Under the pieces are notes generated by a model. It did not search any database. It was not told the origin of the DNA and worked only from the letters and a program-made list of their open reading frames with translations. A program made the position numbers and the translations under genes. Shown in pieces: positions 22,625 to 33,345 of a DNA stretch of 64,000 nucleotides. Location: NCBI RefSeq assembly GCF_040436345.1, contig NC_133224.1, forward strand, positions 10,656,741 through 10,720,740. The letters are read 5' to 3'. Source of the DNA: Pagrus major (lineage: Eukaryota; Chordata; Actinopteri; Spariformes; Sparidae). How positions within the stretch are numbered: position 1 is the stretch's first letter; each line of letters starts with the position of its first letter.

Positions 22625-23932
22625 CTAGACATCGTCGTCAGCGTCGGCTCGGCCACACATGCAGAAGCAGACGAGGACGAGGCAGCCGCCTACCAGGATC
22701 ACACCGAAGAGGATGTAGACAAGGGTGGTGATCCAGAAGGCAAACAGGTAGAGTGTCCTGTCACAGTACGGATCCATAGCTGTTGTGGTCTTGTCGAAGT
22801 TCGGCTTGTAAATCGAGTAGATCCACACGTTACCTGGACAGAAAAGAAACGAAGGGAAACGTCAGATTTGTTTAACGTGGGGCAGAAATCACAGTCCTGA
22901 AGCCAGTATTCCACCACCTGCTCACTGCTTGTAAAATGTACACTGATGTAAAGTGTCTGTAACTCTGAACTCAAAGTCAGCTAAAGCACTTCCTGTTCCT
23001 CTGAACAGAAACTCTGGGTTGAAATTGGAATGTGAAAAATATTTATTTCTCCTACATAAATAAAACGCAAAACACAAATAAAACCAAACAACCAAAACAA
23101 TCAATGAAATGTGGAAAAAGGCTTAGGTCTGGCATCATGTTGGTAAAAGATATATTTTATGTAACATTTCTGGAGGCTGTTATACTGAGAGGGGTTAATA
23201 TTTAATCAGACTGGTGTGAACTTATGGCCAGCTTTCTGTTTGAGGTGTCACAAATTAAACACACACCCAGGACGCACTAACAGAAAGCATTTCCCTTGGG
23301 TGTGTTGTGATATCAGATCAATCTTTGGTCATGCTTCCGCTCTGCGTGCTTGCTCATCAGTCTACCGCTGTTTAAACTCACCACAGATAAACCAGCAGAA
23401 GAGGAAGCTCGAGATCAACGAGTTCCAGGTCGCGCAGACTCGGTACAGCGGGTTGGTCGTGCCATCTTCGGGTTCTTGAGCGCACGGGAGGCAGGAGAGC
23501 AACGCCAGCACCAGGGCGAAGACTCCCAGCACTATCAGATAGATGGGGATGTAGGGCTTCCGCGGACAGTCATTCAGGTGTATCGCACCTGTTGGACACA
23601 CACAGGGGGGGTGATGACGTCGCGTTGTATTCTCACAATATTTAGGAAATAATTCATCCACAAGTGCAGAAAGTTTCAGACATTTCAAACGTGATTAAAA
23701 TGCCTGTAAATGTGCATCACTCACTCACTCACCAATTGCAATCTCAGCAATGGGCAGGACACAAAGAACCAACTTTGAAATTGCTGAAAGAAGAAGTTTA
23801 GATGTTTAGATAAACGTGCACGCAATCTGAGGCAAAATCCAACAATGACAGGGACGTGTGTGACTCACCTAGTACCGGTGTCGGGGGTTGAGGAGTACTG
23901 CGGATTTGTCGAATAAGCCTAGTGTTTGACAT
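22625..23932 (-). CDS. TMEM272-like four-pass membrane protein, gene F
   Basis: Coding exons in minus order: 23932-23869, 23783-23733, 23588-23382, 22833-22625; 176 residues. Head MSNTRLIRQIRSTPQPPTPV, TM1 (about 25-39), CPRKPYIPIYL (46-56), TM2 (about 57-74), a loop with QEPEDGTTNP, TM3 (about 94-107), GNVWIYSIYKPNFD (108-121), YCDRTLYLFAFW (130-141), TM4 (about 142-165) and an acidic end RADADDDV. It has the full set of TMEM272-like motifs and the longest TM2-TM3 loop. It differs from the rest of the array in having a CpG-rich promoter about 950 bases upstream, so it is the best candidate for the ancestral, broadly expressed member (inference). Function is unknown. Confidence 0.87.
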
Positions 23933-24867
23933 GATGGGTAACGAGGACTCCAACCTACAGAGAAAGACAAAGAGCTGACACAGAAGTGTACAATAATGTT
24001 GTTTAAGAAGTAAAAGAAATTGGCAGTTTTCATGCAATGCGAGCGACAAATAACAAAGGTCATAAATACGTAAACATGATGTAAAGAGCGTTTGTTCTTT
24101 ACATTCTTCTTCGCAGTCATTTTTAGAGCGACAACGGCAAAAATGTGCTGAGCCTGAGCCGAGGTGACCTTGATGACACCGCTATGTCATCATCTGGTGG
24201 AGTTTCCCTTTATAGCTGTAGGGAAATCACTTGTAAGTGTCCTGCTGTACATTTGAATTTTACTATGCTGCTCCTTAGAGAGATCTGTTACAACCTACAT
24301 TTAATTCACTTTGTATCTTCATGAGCCAGTTTATGTTCACACACACACAATAGTACATTTACTCTCTGAATAAGAGCGAAGAGGTTTGGCTGCATTCCCC
24401 ACAGAGCCAGTTTGACCAATAATACAGGAAGAGCAGCAGCAAGAGTCAACCTGTGCCCAACCAACCATAAAAAATGAAGGAACATTGAGGAATGTGAATT
24501 GTTTTGGTTGCACTTTATATGATTGGAAGTTGAATCACATGATTTATCCTCCTGTGTAAAAACTTAAAACAGGGAAATAAAAAAATGGACTTTTGAGCAC
24601 TTTCAACAGGTTAACGTCAAGTTTTCAAAAGCAACACTCACATGCAGGCTGAGAAAGATACTTTGGTAAAAAACCTGCTGAACAAATGCTGTCAGACCTG
24701 AACAGATAACGTGAGTCCTTTAATTTGAACCTGCTGACTCTTCTCCTCTCCGCCCCGACGCTTTCGATTCTGCTTCCTGGAGTCTGTCAGTGAGTTTCTC
24801 TCCAAATAAACCCGCACAAAGTCTCTAAAGTGTAGTAAAAAGTTTTGTTTTATCCTGTAACTCTTAC

Positions 24868-24990
24868 CTGTGGCTGTGGCTGGGCTCGCCTCTCCTCTAC
24901 CTGCTGCTGTCTCCGCTGCGCTGCTCGCACTCAGCCGCGCCTGTTTACACTGACAAGCCTCCGCCGCTCCACAGCGCGCATGCGCAGAGA
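24868..24990 (-). promoter_or_regulatory. CpG-rich promoter and non-coding first exon of gene F
   Basis: The minus strand has a donor (CCACAG then GTAAGAG) at 24867, which can join the acceptor just upstream of the gene F start. The exon region is unusually rich in CpG for this window and contains the palindrome GCGCATGCGC at 24976-24985, a consensus NRF-1 site. No TATA box. Confidence 0.6.
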
Positions 24991-25300
24991 GGGCGGTCAG
25001 CTGATAACTGATGACAACAACAATACTGTACCACAATGTCGAAATACTGTGGAGCAACACAAAATCTATCTTAGGAGGTGTACAAAATGAAGAACCAAAA
25101 ATAAAAGTTCTCATTATGCAGAATAACATCCTATATATTTAATTATAATGATAGATTAATCAATATCTGCATTATTGTATCTTTGCATGTGGTAAAGGTT
25201 GGGCTTTTTTTTTTTTTTACTATACATACTGCCAGGAAGGGGTGTCACGATATAGCCTAGCAGTATTGAAGATAATTGTGATATTCAAAAATGCAATATT

Positions 25301-26191
25301 ACGGAAGCCCTAAAGGGCCATGCATTCATACATTTTATTTCCTCCGTTTTCCCGTGATAACGAGTTCATTTCATTTGTTTTCTCGAGATCTCGAGTTATT
25401 ATCTCGAAATAGAGATAACAAGTTAATTTCATTTGTTTTCCCGAGATAACGACTTAATTTCATTTGTTTTCTCGAGATCTCGTTATTATCTCGAAATAGA
25501 GATAACGAGTTAATTTCATTTGTTTTCTGGAGATCTCGAGTTATAATCTTGAAATAACAACTGCCGTTTTCCCGAGATAACAGGATAATCTTCTCGAGAT
25601 CTCGAGATAACGAAACTTTGTTTTCCCGAGATAACGATATAATTAATTCGAGATCTTGAGAAAACAAAACGATAGTGTAGTATATTAAATCATTGCAGGA
25701 AACATCATTCAGTGTAGCAATGTCAGAGGAGCAGGAGCATATCGATTACCGCGTCACATATCTTTTCAATCAAGGCCTGACACAGGCTGAAATATCATTA
25801 TGCCTTGCTATTACAGATAATATACACATTAGTGTGCGTAATCTAAAAAGACGGTTAGCAAGGCTTCAGCTACATCGGCGGCGCAATCTAAGTGAGCCTG
25901 ATGTCGTCGTTAACTACATAGCTGACCAGCTACGAGGTCCCGGGCGTCTCCATAATCTCAGGCCTGTCATATCACAGTCATTATCTCGAGATCTCAAATT
26001 AATTATATCGTTATCTCGGGAAAACAAAGTTTCGTTATCTCGAGATAATTATCCTGTTATCTCGGGAAAACGGCAGTTGTTATTTCGAGATAATAACTCG
26101 AGATCTCGAGAAAACAAATGAAATTAACTCGTTATCACGGGAAAACGGAGGAAATAAAATGTATGAATGCATGGCCCTTTAGGGCTTCCGT
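25301..26191. mobile_element. Long-terminal-inverted-repeat DNA element (891 bp)
   Basis: The left end ACGGAAGCCCTAAAGGGCC and right end GGCCCTTTAGGGCTTCCGT are inverted copies. The inverted arms extend inward about 220 bases on the right and about 375 on the left, the left arm being longer because a block with TTAATTTCATTTGTTTTC is repeated about three times. Both arms are full of CTCGAGATCTCGAGATAACG palindromes. The flanks give a possible 8-base target duplication with one mismatch (GCAATATT / ACAATATT); alternatively TA. The centre holds a transposase-like fragment. Confidence 0.85.
25720..25980 (+). pseudogene. N-terminal fragment of an integrase-type transposase
   Basis: The central frame starts MSEEQEHIDYRVTYLFNQG, continues through LTQAEISLCLAITDNIHISV and RNLKRRLARLQLHRRRN, then LSEPDVVVNYIADQL and GPGRLHNLR. 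This is the layout (helix-turn-helix, basic RRKN-like turn, then QL-GSG-LHGYR-like motif) that precedes the DDE core in a family of animal integrase-domain transposases. It breaks off exactly there, running into the right inverted arm, so the catalytic core is missing. The open frame on to 26121 is arm sequence. Confidence 0.6.
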
Positions 26192-26200
26192 ACAATATTG

Positions 26201-26275
26201 ATATAATAATAATAACAACAACAACAATAATAATAATAATAATAATAATATTTTGTAAAATAATAATAATAAATA
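26201..26275. repeat. AAT/AAC microsatellite
   Basis: Runs of ATAATA and ACAACA triplets directly follow the inverted-repeat element. Confidence 0.9.
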
Positions 26276-26369
26276 ATCCAGTGCCTCTTAAACCATTTCT
26301 GTTCCTTTTCTCACCCACATTGTCACAGAGGATGGTGGTAATGCACCTAAATCCTGCCTGCCATAAAAT

Positions 26370-26420
26370 AGAAAGAAGAAGAAGAAGAAGAAGAAGAAGA
26401 AGAAGCAGAAGAAGAAGAAG
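26370..26420. repeat. AAG microsatellite
   Basis: About 15 AGA/AAG triplets with one CAG interruption. The Arg-rich reading frame across it is an artefact. Confidence 0.9.
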
Positions 26421-26699
26421 CGAGCCAGCTACAACTATGGCTACTATTTGTTGGACAAAATTATGTCATAGGAGAGGACAGACAAGAGCGTGACACTCTT
26501 CCCGTACATATTGCGATAATATATTGTGAATACTTTCGGCCACAGTAACCATGTAGTGAAAATCTGATATCGATAGGTATCTTGTGAAATACATCAAGGA
26601 ATCAATAAAGTTTTTTCTTTATCAATGCTAACACGTTATCAATTTATTTGTTGATTATAGGCTATTTTCTTAATGTTTATCTGAATCTGCAAGGTAACT

Positions 26700-27000
26700 A
26701 AAGTTATCAAATGGGGGGCAGCATATCACCAGAGTTACCACTAACTGCTGTTTACCACAGCTGCCATTAGCTAGTTAGCCCAGTTAGCCATGCAGCTAGC
26801 AGTTTGGACTGGGAGCTGAGGGACAAGAGGAATGTACCTGAACTTTGGCAAGCTGGTCAGCATGCTAACGTAAGTACAAACATCTGCAACATAGAGACAT
26901 CACAATGTCAAAACTGCTATTTATTCACATTCTGCTGATAATTTTAGTTATTTTTTGTTTTAAACTAAAATCCTTACATACTGCCCCTTTAATGAGTTAC
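26700..27000. mobile_element. MITE-like repeat with GCTA-rich core
   Basis: The left end has GGGGGGCAGCATATCACC, the core CTAGTTAGCCCAGTTAGCC, and the right end CATACTGCCCCTTTAATGAG. It is the same style as the repeats at 18585 and 35790. Confidence 0.4.
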
Positions 27001-27599
27001 TTCTATACCCAAAGCCACATTCATAGTAACAATGGAGATGAGCGATTCCCAACCTGTGGCTTCCTTTTTATGTCTATTCATTAAAATGCAAATCCTTATC
27101 TCTAAGTTTAAACATAATTAACGATGAAAGTAAAATAAAATAAAAAGACACACAACATGTGCCTAAAATGTCTAAAAGGGATCCTTGTCAGGGAATACAG
27201 AGAAAAAAAGAAAAAAGAAGAATAAGAATTGTGAAAACACACAGAGTCTAATGGGAAAATCTAAGTAATTAAGTGGCATGAAGTGCAGAGAGAACAGATG
27301 GGTACACAAAAAACTTTTCCCTCAAGTGAACCGGACCTCAGGTGCAGGTAATGGTAGTTAATGGGACCGCTCTCTTCCAAAAGCAGCCCTCAAATAAAAC
27401 AGGCGCTGCCTCACGATAAACAAATGCTGCCAAATGAGAAGAGATAAAGGCTTTTTATCTTGTGTTTGTATAACTTGCACTGGAGCAAAGTGTGGACTGA
27501 ACTCATACGGCAGTGACTATGGTGACACAGTAGTTTCCTCAGTAGTATCAGCTTCAGTTATGTCAAGTCAACTCTGTGGCAGCGTAGCTCCATGATACA

Positions 27600-27955
<356 letters not shown>

Positions 27956-27999
27956 ATATATGGACTCCAAATTAAAAACATGAACCTGAAAATGAGCAT

Positions 28000-28400
28000 A
28001 ACACAGGACCTTTAAATGAAGAGACATGCAGGAATGGTAACTTGTCGTGTTGCATTAATTTATGATTTAAACCCTCGGAATGATAAAAACAATTGTGTTG
28101 TAATAATAAGAATCAAAACAGTCGAGCAATGTTGTTTATTTAATAATATTAAAATGTTTTCAAAACACAAATGCATATTCACAATATAAATAATGTATAA
28201 ATAAAATAAAATGTGTTAATTGATGAAATTTAAAAAATGTTAATTCAATAACTGGTTAAATAACAGCAAAAAAACACACATACAGTATATATATGACACA
28301 CAAAACACTTAATTTGGCAGCAGTTTCAGGGTTTTTTAATAAACTGCTGAAGTCGCCTCACCTGCATATCTGACCAGCAGACAGAGCAGCTTACAAATAA
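28000..28400. other. Spacer 3' of the calpain gene, no gene seen
   Basis: AT-rich DNA with no coding frame or clear repeat structure. Confidence 0.4.
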
Positions 28401-28411
28401 ATAACAGAAAC

Positions 28412-28417
28412 TTTATT
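28412..28417 (-). terminator. capn5: Poly(A) signal of the calpain gene
   Basis: On the minus strand AATAAA lies about 140 bases after the calpain stop codon. Confidence 0.6.
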
Positions 28418-28554
28418 TACTCTAAACTGTCACTGCACTGAGACAACAAAGTTTTAGTAAATTTGTGAATGTAGCACCAGTGTTGTTTGTATCATCAAAC
28501 TGTTTGCTCATCAGCGTCCACCTGAGAGGACGGCGGTTGCCGTGGCATGATGTG

Positions 28555-31500
28555 TCACAAGTCTGTGAGACAGGCGCTGGAGGACGTCTCAATGTAGATG
28601 CACCGTCGGTATCCTGAAGAGGATCGGCCGCCTCGTAGATCTATCACGTGGCTCCGACTCCTCTCAGACTCTGCCGTCTGGAGTCGAGCCTTGCCGAGCA
28701 CCGAGTCCCACAGCAGACCTCTGCTCCATACCTGCACACAACAAGAGGTAGACTGACTGTGTGAGCATACTGTGAGTGAACGTGTTACAGAGGGGATATG
28801 AATGAGTCAAACCTCTATAGAGATGTGTGTGTCGGGGGATCTCCTGTAGAAGATGGCTCTGAGATTGAACTCGGGGTTTCCCTCTGCCTTGAATACTCGC
28901 GTCCTTATGGTGTCGTTCTCACAGTGCACCATGGCGTAAACATCTGGAGCTGTGGGCCGCAACACACAACACAAGAAGGTGTAAAGAAGAAACAAGAGAA
29001 CAAGCTGTAACTTGTACTCAACTACTGTACTAAAGTGCATTTTGAGGTACTTTCAGAGCGATATAATGTACCTTTTAACCAACTGCATTTATCTGATGGC
29101 TGTAGATACATTTCAGAATAACATTTACACAGGGAAAACATGTGATCAGCATTTGAAATACTGTTTAGCTCTGGTTCATTGCTAAGGAAGCAACAAGTGT
29201 GTGTCCCCAGGTGTGTTTTCTCACTTGTTCTGCCCTCTTCTGTCTTTAAAACTAAGGGGGATGTGGTGTTGTGCTGTAAGCCACCTGTCTGTTTGGGAAG
29301 GCTGAGTCCTGACGCTCTGCGAAGGTGGACTGTGGTCACAATAGAGGGTTGAGGTAGAAAACACTGGAACAGAGAGGGGGACGGCAAATCATCCCTCAGT
29401 TCCCTGTACAAAAAAAAGAAAGATTAAACTAAACGAGTCTACAGAAGATTGGCATAAAGAGGAAGAGAAAATCTGATATTTTTGAGAACATGCACACACT
29501 GTCACACACCTGAGTTGGACGTGGGAGTGGGAGAAGAAGCGTAGGAGGAAGCGTCCTGTGGCGCCTGGCAGAAAGGTGGTGGGCAACACGACGTAGCGAC
29601 CCAGAGCCAGAGTCCCCTTCAGCGTCACACTGCGGGAGTCCATGTAGACGGAGCTGGCAGCCTGCTCCACCACACAGTGCACCCGGCTGCAGCGGTTCAC
29701 CTCCACCTGGACCAGGATGAGGTGGCAGGAAGGAAGTTATTTGTATTTTTAATTTTTGTGGAAATTGATAAAAGATGTGTCGCTAACATTTGAACTTCTC
29801 ACCTTCAGCACCTCGAAGCCTATAGGCAGGTTCTCTCCCCCTCCATCTTTCCTCCGTATCCTCCTGTCCTCCTGCTGCAGACAGATCAGCACCTCCTCCT
29901 CTTTGCCTCTCAGCTCAAACATGAACTAAGAAGAAATCATGTTAGCTTTCTTGAACTCATTAAAACACTTAAGTTTCCACAAAAGGTTTTACCTGTGGAT
30001 TGTGCAGGAAAGTGTCTCTGTGGTTGATGCATCCTCCACATCGACTCCTCTTGTCCATTTGTGCCTCCCATTCCTCCACCTCCCCACCTTCATCCTCCTT
30101 TTTCGCTTTTTTCACAGCTTTATCTCGCTCACACCTTCCTCCTTTATTTCCTGTTTGCTGACTCTCCCCAAGCCTGGCCTCCTTCCGGTTACCTCGCTGC
30201 TTGGTCCCTCCGGCGTTGGCGTTGTTCCTCCCCAAGCTCAGCGTGTGGTTGCTGTGGAGGACAGTGGGTGGGGGTATTTCCGGAGAGGTTGGAGCTGGAG
30301 CCCACTCCCCATAGCGGCGCACCTCCCTCCAGTGAGAGCTCGGCCACAGCAGAGCCTGCTCCACCAGCCGGCACACCACCACATCTGTGAAGTAGCGACA
30401 GAAATCCTCGAAATCCATCCTGAGGAATTAAATAAACATGAGGTCACCAACAGAATGTATAGATCATGCTGCTTTTAACTTATTCAATCGAATCGAATCA
30501 ATCGAACCTGCTAAAATATCCATCCAGGAAAACTAACAGCTACTTTACGGAAGGTATTGCCGATTCAAACAAATGATAAAGGATGAAAAAAGAACATTAT
30601 CTACCAAAACTCCCCAACGTCTCGAACAACGAGGCCCATCTTCTCCCTCTCTGCCCGACTCGTCTGCTGCCACTGCTGCGACCTGCAGGGGGCGTGCAAG
30701 CGCAACAATGTCAATGGCAGCAGAAAAAAAAATGCAGAGCTGCAAGGTTCAACACGCTGGAAATGACATGTGAAATATACAAGTAGTGTTTCAACTTCTG
30801 GAAACCTTTATAGGTCCATTTTGGCCATTTTCAGAGTTTCTCAGACTTTCATAATGTAAACGACAGATGTCCCCTCGTAAAGCAACTCCAAAACTATTGT
30901 AAAATGTCAGAAATTGTCCAGAAAAGTTGCAGTGGCACTATAAAATGTTGTAAAACACACTGACACTGTTAAATGTCAGCAGAGGCTTTGTTCCCACAGC
31001 TCCTGCAAAATGTATGATGTACTAAGCAGTCACACATGTGGCAGATGAAGCCGGTGCAGAGTTCAGAGCACCCTCACCCCTGACTCCAGGCACCCGTCCA
31101 GTCTGTGGTCCCCCACGGGTTCCTCATGCGCACCATGAAGAGTCGGGCCACCCCGCCTGTCTGCAGCAGCTTCTCCCCGGGCCTCACCTTCCTCACCGCT
31201 GTGATCCCGTAGGCGTGTCCTCGCACCAGACCGCAGTCCATCACCGACTCCACTGTCTCCCCCTCTGCTGGCTGAGAAATGACAAACATACTGAACTCTT
31301 CTAACATATTATGCATCTCTTTTGATTGAAGATACTCAGAAAAATAAGGCTTTACCCGTATGGAGCAGGTGATGAGGGCTTTGCGCTCATGTGCCTTGGC
31401 CAGTGTTTGGAAGAACTCCCTCCTCTGGTCGCTGTGCAGGCTGAGGGCCTCACGATCCAGGCTGAGGGGCTCCGAAACCCCACCAGTGAAGTCGATCAGT

Positions 31501-33291
31501 GCCTCTGTGGTGTTTCCTCCCTCCAGGGCCTCATAGCAGCCGTTCAGCCTGGAGAGAAATCAGATAGATCAACTGAGTGATTAATGTTTTTTCCGCTCTT
31601 TTCACTTTTCAACAGGTGTTTGTTTTTCAAGTGGATGTAATTCCTGGTTCCTATAAGACCATGGAGCTCTTACTTGGCGTAGGCCTTCTCCAAGAGGGCG
31701 CTCCAAAACTCACGAGGTGTAGCTGAGCGGCAGAAGAGCAGCACTCCATCCCTGCTGACCGGCAGACGGTCGTCCACAACAACATCCATCCATCGGCCAA
31801 GTCGCCAGAACCGGAAATGAAAGATTCCCGCGTACAGGTCGAGACGCTTTGGATTCCACTCCTGCTCCACGTGGTCGGGGATCACCTGGGAGGAGGAGAG
31901 GAGATGAGGAGATGTCAATACAGACAGGGCGACGGTTGGCAAGGAGGAAAAAGGGAGAGGAAACAAAAACACACCACCTTCTTCCACAGAGACGGCTCAG
32001 ATGCTAAGCAGGAGATGGCTGCCACCATCCAGCAGTTACCCAGACTGCCTTGGTGCAAGTCACGAGTGCTGATGCCATCGACAAACAGACGGGGGTCCTT
32101 ACATATCTCCTGAAGTTTGATCAGAACAAAGACACATTAAACCTGCATTAGTTGATTTTCTGACAAATATTAAGTCCAATATTTCCCTCCGCCCACTTCT
32201 GAATGAAATCTCTTTAGTTTCTTTAGCTGCGAAACGCTACGCTGGTCTCTAACTTTGTCTATCTGCCCTTTGTTGCTGGGCAGGCAACGTACAGCAGGTC
32301 TTTAATAGGGATGAACAAGTACACAATTATTTGAATCTGTTCAGCCGACTAAATTATCTGTACCCATTCCTGTACGTGGAATGGGAGGGAAGGGCTTGAA
32401 CCAGAAAACAGTCAGGACTAACAGGAAGTTGTTAATTTAAGCCTGAAGCTGATTTGGTTGATGAGAAGTGTACTATATTTATTATTTATTCGAAAACTAT
32501 TTGCAGAACAGTCAATCTGTCTGCTGCTGCGTGAAACTGGAAAAAGTGGTGAGAGTAAACAAAAACACAGGTAAAAGTTGAAGGTCAGAAAAACAAAACA
32601 ATGAGCTGAAAGACGCTAAAATGCTGCATAGAGCTGAGGGGAGTCAGCTTTTTCTAGGCTCGGTTTCTAGTTTAATGAAATCTAGTTTGGTTGTTTTCGG
32701 GTCGGATTTATCCTGCTGGATCTACTGTCTTGGATCTACTGGCTGGATCTTCAATGTGTTTTTCTCCTTCAGTCGGGACAACCCTACTGAAATAACAGTT
32801 TACGGGGGGGGGAGTTCCCCATTACCTGGTCTAATATGGTCTCCTGATTTGCTCATCAACCATACTTTTTCATTATTGACCATGATTATTGACTTGGCTT
32901 TTCATCTTTCAACACTTTCAATTATAAATTTGTGTGCTGAACTTTTAAAACAGAATTCCTCGGGGTCGAGGGATGTTGACATCGAACCCTGTGATGAGTA
33001 ATATCTGCTCATTAAACGCGTTGACTTCACTGAAACCAAATCTCACTTCAAATTAAAGCCCTATCACTACGAGTTAACCCTTTTAATCCATTCTTAATAT
33101 AAAGATATAGATTATACAGAAGCCTAAAATAAACTATGATTTATGATAGCAGCAGTTAGTAGTGTCAGTGTTTTATGAGGCCAGTGAGCTGATTCAGTCA
33201 GAGTGTCAGCACTGCTGAGGAGACAGATCCTGTCTGTGTGGACCTGTTGATCTCAGTTTGGACAGGGTCAGGTAACAGTAGAAGTGCTGCT

Positions 33292-33345
<54 letters not shown>

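Noticed and set aside
22523-22900. 125-codon plus-strand frame
   Set aside because: Antisense of the last exon of gene F.
24692-25129. 145-codon minus-strand frame
   Set aside because: Covers the CpG promoter and first non-coding exon of gene F; no domain, no fit to splicing.
25371-25667. 98-codon Ser/Arg/Glu frame with SRENK repeats
   Set aside because: Translation of the palindromic arm of the inverted-repeat element.
26124-26493. Ile-rich and Arg-rich frames on both strands
   Set aside because: Products of the AAT and AAG microsatellites.
29939-30478. 179-codon plus-strand frame, Pro/Ser-rich
   Set aside because: Antisense of calpain exon 7.
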